Assembly (NCBI GenBank): GCA_025350175.1
Contig: JANXYF010000058.1
Span: 1 to 6,899 of the forward strand
Length of the DNA stretch: 6,899 nt
Source of the DNA: Nitrosopumilales archaeon
GTDB lineage: Archaea; Thermoproteota; Nitrososphaeria; Nitrososphaerales; Nitrosopumilaceae
Reading direction: 5' to 3'
Numbering within the stretch: the first letter of the stretch is position 1; each line of letters opens with the position of its first letter. The notes beneath the pieces were generated by a model. It had not been told where the DNA came from. It saw only the letters and a list, made by a program, of their open reading frames with translations, and searched no databases. Of the stretch, positions 1 to 5,616 are shown piece after piece. A program made the position numbers and the translations under genes.

Positions 1-167
1 TCTAATCTTGTAACAGACTGGAGATAACTTCTTGCAGATTCGATAGACTTTCCTTTTATGTAATGTGCAATTTCTCTTGCATGTTTGTGGGAAATTGTTT
101 TTTCTCTTAATGCTGCACGCACGTGTCTTGTCTTGTCATAATTTTGGAAAGCATAGTCAAAATGCAT
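1..167 (-). CDS. rpl22: 50S ribosomal protein L22 (uL22), 5' part only
   Basis: This is the N-terminal part of the large-subunit protein uL22, which binds 23S rRNA and lines the peptide exit tunnel. The frame has no stop and leaves the window at position 1, so 55 codons are visible. The protein starts MHFDYAFQNYD and continues with RHVRAALREK, SHKHAREIAHYIKGKS and ESARSYLQ, the typical archaeal L22 N-terminus. I chose the ATG at 167-165 because it directly precedes the family's (M)xFxYAFQNYD start. A GTGAT Shine-Dalgarno-like sequence (172-176 on the plus strand) sits 4 bases upstream and overlaps the rps19 stop codon. A GTG at 176-174 in the same frame would add three residues and give a GTGA overlap with rps19; it cannot be excluded. 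The gene follows rps19 directly in the ribosomal operon, so it is probably co-transcribed and translationally coupled. Confidence 0.93.
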   Translation of the reverse strand, partial: MHFDYAFQNYDKTRHVRAALREKTISHKHAREIAHYIKGKSIESARSYLQSVTRL

Positions 168-172
168 AGATA

Positions 173-568
173 TCACTTTAATGGTACATACAAGCTAGAC
201 CTTGATGCTCCCACACCAGGTGCGCCATGGACAACTCTCTTGTTGGTCAATACAAATTCTCCAAGGTAATGTCCAACCATCTCGGGTCTAATTACTACTG
301 GCTTGAATTCTTTTCCTGAATAAACATGAATTGTAAGACCTGTAAAATATGGCAAAACAATAACATCTCTAAGATGTGTTTTGATTTGTGTGTTAGTTTT
401 TCCAGCGTTTGCAGCTTTGATTTCTTCTAAAAGCTTACGCTTACCATCTGTAATTCCTCTTGTAAGTGATCTTCTAGCTCTTGATGGTAAAAGTTTAAAG
501 AGATTTTCCAATGACATGGCTTTTAATTCTTCGATCTGAAGACCTCGATATTTGTATTCTTTAACCAT
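173..568 (-). CDS. rps19: 30S ribosomal protein S19 (uS19)
   Basis: Small-subunit head protein uS19, which contacts 16S rRNA together with uS13. It has 131 residues, normal for the longer archaeal/eukaryotic form. The N-terminal half carries the archaeal extension (YKYRGLQIEEL near residues 6-16, LLPSRARRSLTRG near 26-38). The C-terminal half has the diagnostic uS19 stretch: RPEMVGHYLGEF at 94-105, then TNKRVVHGAPGVGASRSS at 108-125. A GGTGAG Shine-Dalgarno sequence lies 5 bases before the ATG and fixes the start. The preceding gene is rpl23, 41 bases away; the usual intervening gene rpl2 is missing. The stop codon overlaps the probable ribosome binding site of rpl22. I see no internal promoter, so expression probably comes from the rpl3 promoter. 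Identification is secure. Confidence 0.98.
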   Translation of the reverse strand: MVKEYKYRGLQIEELKAMSLENLFKLLPSRARRSLTRGITDGKRKLLEEIKAANAGKTNTQIKTHLRDVIVLPYFTGLTIHVYSGKEFKPVVIRPEMVGHYLGEFVLTNKRVVHGAPGVGASRSSLYVPLK

Positions 569-573
569 TTATT

Positions 574-579
574 CTCACC
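574..579 (-). promoter_or_regulatory. Shine-Dalgarno site of rps19
   Basis: The minus strand reads GGTGAG five bases before the rps19 ATG. This pairs with the 3' end of 16S rRNA (ATCACCTCC). It fixes the rps19 start and shows that this internal operon gene uses a leadered initiation mode, unlike rpl3, psmA and the methyltransferase gene, whose TATA boxes sit too close for a leader. Confidence 0.7.
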
Positions 580-609
580 ATTGCGTTAGTTGATTCAAGA
601 CTGACCATA

Positions 610-876
610 TTATAGCATTCCTATCTTTGTAGCCAAATCTCTTGCCTTTTCAACTGTCTGGAATTTTACAAATGCTTTTTTACCATATACTGTTCTGCAA
701 ATATTTACTTTAATTGGAGTCTCTTTGTAAAGAAGGGTCACTGCCTCTACAATCTTTGGTTTTGATGCTTCTTCTCTTACCAAGAAACAGATTCTGCTTT
801 GATTTTCAACTAGTGCAAATGTCTTTTCTGTAATGTATGGTTTCAAGATGATGTGATTCGCTTCTTCAATATTCAT
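610..876 (-). CDS. rpl23: 50S ribosomal protein L23 (uL23)
   Basis: Large-subunit protein uL23, which binds 23S rRNA near the exit tunnel and forms part of the docking site for the signal recognition particle. It is 88 residues long, typical for the short archaeal version without the eukaryotic N-terminal extension. Visible family features are LKPYITEKTF (residues 11-20, the usual PxxTEK start), the middle strand ICFLVREEASKPKIVEAV (29-46) and the C-terminal VYGKKAFVKF (63-72) followed by a short helix. The ATG overlaps the rpl4 stop as ATGA, with a GGTGG purine-rich site 8 bases upstream, which supports translational coupling to rpl4. Downstream one would expect rpl2; instead rps19 begins after 41 bases. 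Identification is secure. Confidence 0.97.
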   Translation of the reverse strand: MNIEEANHIILKPYITEKTFALVENQSRICFLVREEASKPKIVEAVTLLYKETPIKVNICRTVYGKKAFVKFQTVEKARDLATKIGML

Positions 877-1685
877 TTTGTAGCCACCATAACTTCAAGA
901 TGAGGAGATTTTATTTTTGAAATTTCTTCGATAGCGCCCTTTGTAAAAACTGTTAATCTAATTGGTCTTGCACCAGGAGCCAAGTCAAGTACACTAAGAC
1001 TTTTTGCGTTTACCACATCTACTCCCAAAATAGAGCCGGCAGCTTTAGTAAGATTCGTGGAATCTTTTACTACAAGTAATACACTTTTGCCTATCTTTGC
1101 TTGTCTACCCCTAAGACGAGGTTTTCCCGTACGAGCTTTTCTTTCTTTTAGTCTATCGATATCTTGTGACAGATGTAATGCATCAAAAATCTTGGCTAAC
1201 TCTTTTGATTTGAATACGGATTCAATTTGATCAGATACAACTATTGGAAATGAATTTATCTTGTCTACCTTGTGGCCTCTAAGTTTTACCAATGCAGATG
1301 AAGTTGTTGCAGCCAATGCAGTACAAAGTGCAAGTCTATTTTCTTTCTTGTTCAACATTTTATGCACTATTTTTTCTGAAGTCGGAGGATGTGCTTGTCT
1401 TCCTTTACGTGTCATTGCAACACCACCGGCTTGGCCTTGTCTTCCTCCTCCACCGCCTGCCATTCTTGCAACTCTGGCTTGGTGATGACCTGTAGGAGGA
1501 CTGTTTGATTCTGCAACTACATCCATACCAGCGTTTGGATATCGACCTTGTCTTTGAAATGAGTGAGATTCTAAATGGAGGTATGCTTTGTGGATTAGTT
1601 CATTTCTAATTGGAGTTGAAAATACTAGAGGTAATTCAATATCCCCATCGCTTGAACCTGTTGTTGAAAATACTGGAACTTTCAT
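873..1685 (-). CDS. rpl4: 50S ribosomal protein L4 (uL4, archaeal L4/L1e type)
   Basis: Large-subunit protein uL4, an early assembly protein whose extended loop reaches the peptide exit tunnel. At 270 residues it has the archaeal/eukaryotic length. The N-terminal region has the strand VFSTPIRNELIHKAYLHLES (residues 21-40) and QRQGRYPNAGMD (44-55). The extended loop is HHQARVARMAGGGGG (67-81) and RQGQAGGVAMTRKGRQAHPP (82-101), diagnostic for archaeal L4. The globular part continues with NKKENRLALCTALAATT (112-128) and ends in EVMVATK. The ATG overlaps the rpl3 stop (ATGA), with a GAGGT site (plus-strand 1698-1702) about 12 bases upstream, slightly long spacing. The gene sits between rpl3 and rpl23, its standard place. 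Two antisense open frames over 1261-1495 merely reflect its Gly/Ala-rich codons. Confidence 0.98.
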   Translation of the reverse strand: MKVPVFSTTGSSDGDIELPLVFSTPIRNELIHKAYLHLESHSFQRQGRYPNAGMDVVAESNSPPTGHHQARVARMAGGGGGRQGQAGGVAMTRKGRQAHPPTSEKIVHKMLNKKENRLALCTALAATTSSALVKLRGHKVDKINSFPIVVSDQIESVFKSKELAKIFDALHLSQDIDRLKERKARTGKPRLRGRQAKIGKSVLLVVKDSTNLTKAAGSILGVDVVNAKSLSVLDLAPGARPIRLTVFTKGAIEEISKIKSPHLEVMVATK

Positions 1686-2680
1686 TTGTTAATCATTACC
1701 TCTAATATTTTTGGTGGTATAACCTTTGTCAACTTTGGTCTAACAGGAGCACGAAGTTTTACAAGTCTTCGATAAGTTCCTGGAATTGAGCCACGTATTA
1801 CAACATAATCACCTTGGACTACTCCAAAGTGTTTGTAACCACCAGCTGGGTTTATTTTTAATTCTTCATTTGCAGTATTGCTCATTATCATGATTCTGTT
1901 GTTATACTGAGTTCTCTGATGGAAACCTCGTTGACCAGCTCTTGGAACTGTGTACATGATAGTTGAAGGACTGATTGGACCTAGCGTACCAAGAGCTCTT
2001 ACACTCTTTCTTGATTTGTGTTGTTTCTTCTTAACACCCCATCTTGTAATTGGACCTTCGATACCTTTTCCTTTTGTAATAGCTGCAACGTCAACTTCTA
2101 CTCCCTTTTGGAATACTTGATCAATTTTGACTTCTTTTCCTAAAAGATCTTTTATGAAAGCAAATTGTTTTGGAATGTCTCCACCTTTTACTGAAACTTC
2201 AAAAACATATGGCTTCTTTTGTTCAAGTCCTGCCTTGCGTGGAAGAATAGCTGCAATTGCAAAAAGTTCATCAATATGGTTAAGTGATTTTTCTGCGTTC
2301 TCAATTCCTTTTTCATCGGGTTTTGTTTTGAAAAGTCTTGAAAGTTCTTTTGGTAAATCTTTTGCATAAACATCAAAAGTTGAATCAACACCATATCTGT
2401 CTCTTGAATAACCTCTTATTCCAATTATGGACATTGGCGGTGTAACAACTACAGTACCAAGTCCAACAAGTTGTTTTCCAAAATTAGGAGTCTTTTCACG
2501 ATCATCAATACTTGCTATACGCATACACGCTGCTTTGAAACCGGCATAGCCCAGAAGCTTTGGCTGATCTGCTTTCACATCTGGCCAGGTTCTAATTCTG
2601 GCTTCCATGCTCTTCGCTCTACCCCTTGGTAAATATGCAAGGCTTCCCCTCCTAGGTTGACTATGCTTCCTATGACCCAT
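1682..2680 (-). CDS. rpl3: 50S ribosomal protein L3 (uL3)
   Basis: Large-subunit protein uL3, an early assembly protein whose long finger reaches the peptidyl transferase centre. With 332 residues it matches the archaeal family. The start MGHRKHSQPRRGSLAYLPRG and the following ARIRTWP (27-33) are typical. Further landmarks are VDVAAITKGKGIEGPITRWG (196-215), the finger region PRAGQRGFHQRTQYNNRI (246-263) and GGYKHFGVVQGDYVVIRGS (280-298). It is the first gene of the minus-strand ribosomal operon. A TATA box at 2709-2714 lies about 30 bases upstream and no Shine-Dalgarno site precedes the ATG, so the mRNA is probably (nearly) leaderless. An alternative overlapping frame from 2769 has no L3 similarity and was ignored. 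Confidence 0.98.
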   Translation of the reverse strand: MGHRKHSQPRRGSLAYLPRGRAKSMEARIRTWPDVKADQPKLLGYAGFKAACMRIASIDDREKTPNFGKQLVGLGTVVVTPPMSIIGIRGYSRDRYGVDSTFDVYAKDLPKELSRLFKTKPDEKGIENAEKSLNHIDELFAIAAILPRKAGLEQKKPYVFEVSVKGGDIPKQFAFIKDLLGKEVKIDQVFQKGVEVDVAAITKGKGIEGPITRWGVKKKQHKSRKSVRALGTLGPISPSTIMYTVPRAGQRGFHQRTQYNNRIMIMSNTANEELKINPAGGYKHFGVVQGDYVVIRGSIPGTYRRLVKLRAPVRPKLTKVIPPKILEVMINK

Positions 2681-2708
2681 AGATAAATTGCAATTGTCGA
2701 AAACCCCA

Positions 2709-2714
2709 TTATAA
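2709..2714 (-). promoter_or_regulatory. TATA box of the rpl3 ribosomal operon
   Basis: The minus strand reads CTTATAATGG here, with TTATAA 28 bases before the rpl3 ATG. Archaeal TATA boxes lie about 25-27 bases upstream of the transcription start, so transcription would begin within a few bases of the ATG, giving a leaderless or very short leader. A second TATA-like element (CTTATAG) lies just upstream at about 2716-2722. This is probably the promoter for rpl3, rpl4, rpl23, rps19 and rpl22. Confidence 0.55.
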
Positions 2715-2721
2715 GTCTATA

Positions 2722-2755
2722 AGCAAAAAAGAGTAAAATTCGATTTTTAAATTGA
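2722..2755 (-). terminator. T-rich tract, candidate terminator before rpl3
   Basis: On the minus strand this stretch contains four T runs, the longest six (in ACTCTTTTTTGC), with no hairpin. Archaeal transcription commonly ends at U-rich runs without a stem-loop. Its position, after the methyltransferase gene and the possible small membrane ORF and just before the rpl3 TATA box, suits termination of the upstream unit. The evidence is base composition only. Confidence 0.3.
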
Positions 2756-2759
2756 GATC

Positions 2760-2864
2760 TTAGTGCCAAAAATGCATTAGACGAGTTATCATGACAAAAC
2801 TTCCAATTATAATTCCTGCAACACCTACCATAATTGCAAAAAGTAAAAATTTTTTTTTGTCCAA
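2760..2864 (-). CDS. Possible 34-residue single-pass membrane peptide
   Basis: A short frame between the methyltransferase gene and rpl3. From a TTG at 2864-2862 it encodes MDKKKFLLFAIM, then VGVAGIIIGSFVMI, ending TRLMHFWH. That is a lysine-rich start, one uninterrupted hydrophobic segment of about 21 residues (roughly 6-26) with glycines, and a short basic/aromatic tail, which is how a small membrane protein looks. No ATG or GTG start is available: the frame is open further upstream into the methyltransferase gene but without a start codon. A weak GGTAAG purine-rich site precedes the TTG. Against it, the region is AT-rich with a run of nine A, which can produce KKK and Phe/Leu/Ile codons by chance, and I recognise no family. 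Function unknown. Confidence 0.4.
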   Translation of the reverse strand: MDKKKFLLFAIMVGVAGIIIGSFVMITRLMHFWH

Positions 2865-2896
2865 GATTTTCTTACCAAACCAGATCCATATTAAAA

Positions 2897-3712
2897 CTAA
2901 TTTCGAGTCAGAGTATTCAAAACAGCAAGAGTTCCAAGAATGGCCTCTTCTAGTCGGACTGTCTCTGTTGCTTGCTCTGGAAAGAAATTCAACACTTGCG
3001 ATCTTGGAACATTTCCAATGTTCTTTCCCAAGATCTCATAAACTCCTTTTTTTGGAGCACCAAAAACAACAAGAACATTTTCACGCGAGATTTCATCAAA
3101 ATATTTTTGATTTTTGTGTATGGTTTTGCCTTTTCTTGATGCAAGTATTACATGTGAGCCCCAAGTACTAAGAAAATTTGTAAGATTTGAGATCTCTTTA
3201 ACATCATATCCCCAATACTGTGAGATCTCTTCTTTTCCAATCTGCTTTATGGAGAATTTTGGATATCCTTCCTTGAATTGGACTATTATTCTCTTTCCCT
3301 CTTCCTCTCTACCATAGTATGGAATTAATTCTTCAAAACCAACGTTGACAAATTTACCTCCTCGGGAATATACAACAACACCATCTCTGACATCTTTGGC
3401 TTTGACTTTTTTTGGATCTGTTGTTTGTACATGTGATGGAATCTTGAGTGGACTAAGACTGCCAGCAAATTGTAAATCACTGCTCATTGGATAAAGCATT
3501 CTACGAAGATATTGCGGTGTTTCAAGATAGCGTAGAATAGTTCTAAGTAAAGATCTATCTCTGTCAGAGCCGCTAGTTTCTTTATAGATGTAAATTTCAC
3601 TTACACGAAATATAGAGCAAGCCCTTGCAATCTGAGATATCTTCATTGCCTTGTCAAGTGGAGTGGGCTCTTCAGATAATGACGAATCGGGAATCGCTAT
3701 TGAAATTTTCAA
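2897..3712 (-). CDS. SPOUT-class RNA methyltransferase (DUF171 / MTH1-like)
   Basis: A 271-residue member of the archaeal/eukaryotic SPOUT family once called DUF171 (Methanothermobacter MTH1; human SPOUT1/C9orf114). These proteins use S-adenosylmethionine, and the human homologue is assigned as an rRNA uridine-N3 methyltransferase; the target here is inferred. The N-terminus (MKISIAIPDSSL, 1-12; then KISQIARACSIFRVSEIYIY, 24-43) and the C-terminal part form the SPOUT fold. Residues about 90-160 (SRGGKFVNVGFEELIPYYG at 116-134) look like the OB-fold insertion. The trefoil-knot cofactor region is VLVVFGAPKKGVYEIL (213-228) plus NFFPEQATETVRLEEAILGT (242-261). The start is TTG at 3712-3710: an in-frame TAA lies four codons upstream and a TATA box about 26 bases upstream, consistent with leaderless initiation. 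In Methanothermobacter the family member also neighbours rpl3 (MTH1/MTH2), supporting a role in large-subunit maturation. Confidence 0.88.
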   Translation of the reverse strand: MKISIAIPDSSLSEEPTPLDKAMKISQIARACSIFRVSEIYIYKETSGSDRDRSLLRTILRYLETPQYLRRMLYPMSSDLQFAGSLSPLKIPSHVQTTDPKKVKAKDVRDGVVVYSRGGKFVNVGFEELIPYYGREEEGKRIIVQFKEGYPKFSIKQIGKEEISQYWGYDVKEISNLTNFLSTWGSHVILASRKGKTIHKNQKYFDEISRENVLVVFGAPKKGVYEILGKNIGNVPRSQVLNFFPEQATETVRLEEAILGTLAVLNTLTRN

Positions 3713-3734
3713 TGTATGCTCTTAGATTGTTGCG

Positions 3735-3742
3735 TTATAAAA
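3735..3742 (-). promoter_or_regulatory. TATA box of the SPOUT methyltransferase gene
   Basis: The minus strand reads TTTTATAA here, with 22 bases between it and the TTG start codon at 3712. This is the expected distance for a leaderless archaeal transcript and supports the TTG start. It places a separate promoter in the 39-base gap after psmA, so the methyltransferase need not depend on the psmA promoter. Confidence 0.6.
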
Positions 3743-3751
3743 TAGGAGGTG

Positions 3752-4501
3752 CTACTTTGGTCTCTTGGCGATATTTTCTTTGGCTTTGGAAGCAAAGTGT
3801 TCAATATCTTTTTCAGATGTTCTTGTCAGCATTTTAGTAGCGGTGGGAATTTGAGCCATCTTGATATGTTTTACACCTTCTTTTTCTTCGCTTACTAGAT
3901 AGATGGATTCTATTGCCATGGCTGCTGCTTCCTCAACTGTCATGTCTTTTTTGTAATTCTTTTCTAGAAATTCTGTAACTTGATCTGCACCTGCGCCAAT
4001 TGCTACTGCATCATATGAAATGTATGTACCGCTTGGGTCAGTAAGGTATATGTTACTGCCGCTCTTGTCAATTCCTGCAATTATAAGTGCGACACCAAAT
4101 GGTCTCACACCGGCATATTGTGTATATTGTTGAGCTTGATCTGCCAAGTGTTTTGCAACTGCCTCTACCTCGATTGGCTCGTCGTAAATCATTCGATTAC
4201 TTTGTGAAAAGAATCTTGCATTGTCAACTTGGGAACGTGCATCTGGGATGTAACCTGCCGCTGCAACTCCAATGTGATCATCTACTTGAAATATTTTTTG
4301 GGTAATATCAGAATTTTGTAATTTTCTTGGTTTTTCTTCTACTGCAAGTATGATTCCATCCTTGCTCTTGACACCTATTGCAAGAGTACCTCTTCGTACT
4401 GTCTCTATTGCATATTCAACTTGGTAAAGTCTACCGTCAGGCGAAAAGACTGTAATTGCTCTATCATAACCTGCAGCTGCTGGAAGCATTTCAAATTTCA
4501 T
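3752..4501 (-). CDS. psmA: 20S proteasome alpha subunit
   Basis: Alpha subunit of the archaeal 20S proteasome; seven copies form each outer ring, gate substrate entry and dock the PAN or Cdc48 ATPase. From the ATG at 4501 it has 249 residues, normal for the family. The signature GYDRAITVFSPDGRLYQVEY (residues 11-30) holds the gate residues Tyr12, Asp13, Arg14, Pro21 and Tyr30 (Thermoplasma Tyr8, Asp9, Arg10, Pro17, Tyr26). Lys69 in TQKIFQVDD matches Thermoplasma Lys66, the pocket for ATPase C-terminal HbYX tails. QYTQYAGVRPFGVALIIAG is also typical. No N-terminal catalytic threonine is present, as expected for alpha. The frame is open to a TTG at 4531, but that TTG abuts the TATAAA promoter element, so I start at 4501, which lies at leaderless distance from it. 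Flanked by DUF371 (divergent) and the methyltransferase gene, not by the exosome genes that accompany psmA in many euryarchaea. Confidence 0.97.
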   Translation of the reverse strand: MKFEMLPAAAGYDRAITVFSPDGRLYQVEYAIETVRRGTLAIGVKSKDGIILAVEEKPRKLQNSDITQKIFQVDDHIGVAAAGYIPDARSQVDNARFFSQSNRMIYDEPIEVEAVAKHLADQAQQYTQYAGVRPFGVALIIAGIDKSGSNIYLTDPSGTYISYDAVAIGAGADQVTEFLEKNYKKDMTVEEAAAMAIESIYLVSEEKEGVKHIKMAQIPTATKMLTRTSEKDIEHFASKAKENIAKRPK

Positions 4502-4540
4502 CCTTTGAAGGTTTAATTTAAGTTTATACAACTTGAGATC
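4502..4540. promoter_or_regulatory. Compact divergent promoter between psmA and the DUF371 gene
   Basis: Only 39 bases separate the two start codons. For psmA (minus) a TATAAA element lies at 4523-4528, centred about 25 bases before the ATG at 4501. For the DUF371 gene (plus) an AT-rich TTTAATTTAA lies at 4512-4521, centred about 25 bases before the ATG at 4541. Both fit leaderless transcripts. The two TATA elements are nearly adjacent, so TBP bound at one site would probably obstruct the other and the genes may compete for initiation. The DUF371 element is the weaker match. Confidence 0.55.
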
Positions 4541-4957
4541 ATGCGTTTTGAGATCTCATTTCGCGGTCACAAAAATGTAAGATCACTTCATCCAAAATCA
4601 ATCGAGATTACAACTGAATCAGAACTTACAGTAAATGGAGATTGCATAGTTGGTGTAAATGCATCATGTGGGTGTCTTGGAATTCCAGATGAAATGAAAA
4701 CATTGTTGCAAAAACAAGAATCAAAAGTCACATTTACCATAATAGTAGGAGACCTTTCATTCATGATAGTAGGTAAAGGAAGTGAGAATCTTACCATGAA
4801 AAATCCACATGATATTGTAATTAGAAAAAGCAATTTCACATGCCCAAGGACTTTGTCAATCGGATGTGATACTGCATCAGATTCAATTCCGCGTCAAATG
4901 ATAGAGGCGTTACAAAATCCAGAAACTGTCGGAATTTTTAGAATAGAAATAAAATAA
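4541..4957 (+). CDS. DUF371 family conserved archaeal protein
   Basis: A 138-residue protein of the archaeal family DUF371 (PF04027), recognised from conserved blocks: FRGHKNVRSLHPKSIEIT (residues 7-24), GDCIVGVNASCGC (33-45), then HDIVIRKSNFTCPRTLSIGC (90-109) and PRQMIEALQNPE (117-128). The molecular function is not known to me. Clustered cysteines (35, 43, 45, 101, 109) might bind a metal or form disulfides, but I know no support for this from other members. It has no signal peptide or membrane segment and is probably cytosolic. The ATG lies about 25 bases after a TATA-like element and has no Shine-Dalgarno site. It diverges from psmA and ends four bases before the regulator gene on the opposite strand. 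It is the only complete plus-strand gene in the window. An antisense frame at 4588-4839 is a shadow. Confidence 0.85.
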   Translation: MRFEISFRGHKNVRSLHPKSIEITTESELTVNGDCIVGVNASCGCLGIPDEMKTLLQKQESKVTFTIIVGDLSFMIVGKGSENLTMKNPHDIVIRKSNFTCPRTLSIGCDTASDSIPRQMIEALQNPETVGIFRIEIK

Positions 4958-4961
4958 AAAA

Positions 4962-5510
4962 TTATTTCTGAGCGTTTATCGAACCGTTACTTTCAAACAC
5001 CTTAGTCATTGCACGGTTTACGATTTCCATCACAATGTGTTCTTCATAATTTGATTCAGGGGAAACATTTTTCTGACTTTTTTTCTTTATTTTAGAGCCT
5101 ACGTTTTCAGAGATGTTTTTCATTACCTTTTCTAATTTTACAGATGTTTCTGTAATCATCTTGGAGAATTCAGTTTCAAAGTTAGCTGGAAGTTTGTTTC
5201 CCATCACTCTAACGGATGTTCCATAATATTTCATAACGGCCCCACGAACTTCTTCCATTTTTACGATTTCAATTAATCCGGCATTTTTTAAAACATCAAT
5301 ATGATGCCTTATGGTAGTAGTTGCTTTTCTGTATCCTATTTTGTTTAATTCATCTACAATCTGTTCTGTTGGAAGTTGTTTGTGATACAGAATTTGGAGA
5401 ATTTTAATTCGTGCAGTATCATCAAGGGCTTTTGCTTGGTCTGCATTAGTGGTAAGTATTTTGTTTATTTTGAGTTCTTTTTGTAGTAGCGTTGACATGT
5501 TCTGCATCAT
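4962..5510 (-). CDS. ArsR-like winged-helix transcriptional regulator
   Basis: A 182-residue predicted DNA-binding regulator. Residues about 22-100 form a winged helix: helix 1 and 2 at ADQAKALDDTARIKILQIL (23-41), then LPTEQIVDELNKIGYRKA (46-63), the recognition helix TTTIRHHIDVLKNAGLIEIV (64-83), and a wing ending at MKYYGTS (93-99). The TARIKILQIL and HHIDVLKNAGLIE phrases are typical of ArsR-type repressors. The C-terminal part (about 110-182) is charged and likely helical (EFSKMITETSVKLEKVMKNI), perhaps for dimerisation. No metal-binding cysteines are present, in fact no cysteine at all, so metal sensing by ArsR-type thiolates is excluded; the ligand is unknown. The start is uncertain: ATGs at 5510, 5507 and 5498 are all possible. 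It is a lone gene, convergent with the DUF371 gene. The palindrome-rich gap upstream could contain its operators. Confidence 0.8.
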   Translation of the reverse strand: MMQNMSTLLQKELKINKILTTNADQAKALDDTARIKILQILYHKQLPTEQIVDELNKIGYRKATTTIRHHIDVLKNAGLIEIVKMEEVRGAVMKYYGTSVRVMGNKLPANFETEFSKMITETSVKLEKVMKNISENVGSKIKKKSQKNVSPESNYEEHIVMEIVNRAMTKVFESNGSINAQK

Positions 5511-5616
5511 CTTTTGTAGTAATCCTAAAAGATCAAGAGATCATATTTTTTTGTCCAATACGTAATTTTTTTTTATGTTCTAAGTTTGGTCAATCCGTCG
5601 CAATATTTCTAGTCAC

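Noticed and set aside
1261..1495. Two overlapping plus-strand frames opposite rpl4
   Set aside because: They lie wholly antisense to the conserved Gly/Ala-rich part of L4 and encode Leu/Pro/Ser-rich shadow peptides with no promoter.
2841..2858. Poly-A/T run as a frameshift site or slippage signal
   Set aside because: The run of nine A lies inside the unproven small ORF and the surrounding frames do not join into a longer protein in any alternative frame, so no programmed frameshift is supported.
2791..3171. Plus-strand 126-codon frame
   Set aside because: Mostly antisense to the SPOUT methyltransferase 3' half; no family features, and the minus-strand gene is clearly real.
3744..3756. Perfect Shine-Dalgarno GGAGGTG on the plus strand
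   Set aside because: The only start shortly after it (TTG at 3757) opens a short frame antisense to the psmA C-terminus; no coding features, so treated as coincidence.
4588..4839. Minus-strand 83-codon frame opposite DUF371
   Set aside because: Antisense shadow of a recognised conserved family; hydrophobic look comes from the reverse complement of its strand-rich codons.
5531..5542. GATCAAGAGATC dyad upstream of the regulator gene
   Set aside because: Only four-base perfect arms, common by chance; noted as part of the intergenic region but not called as an operator.
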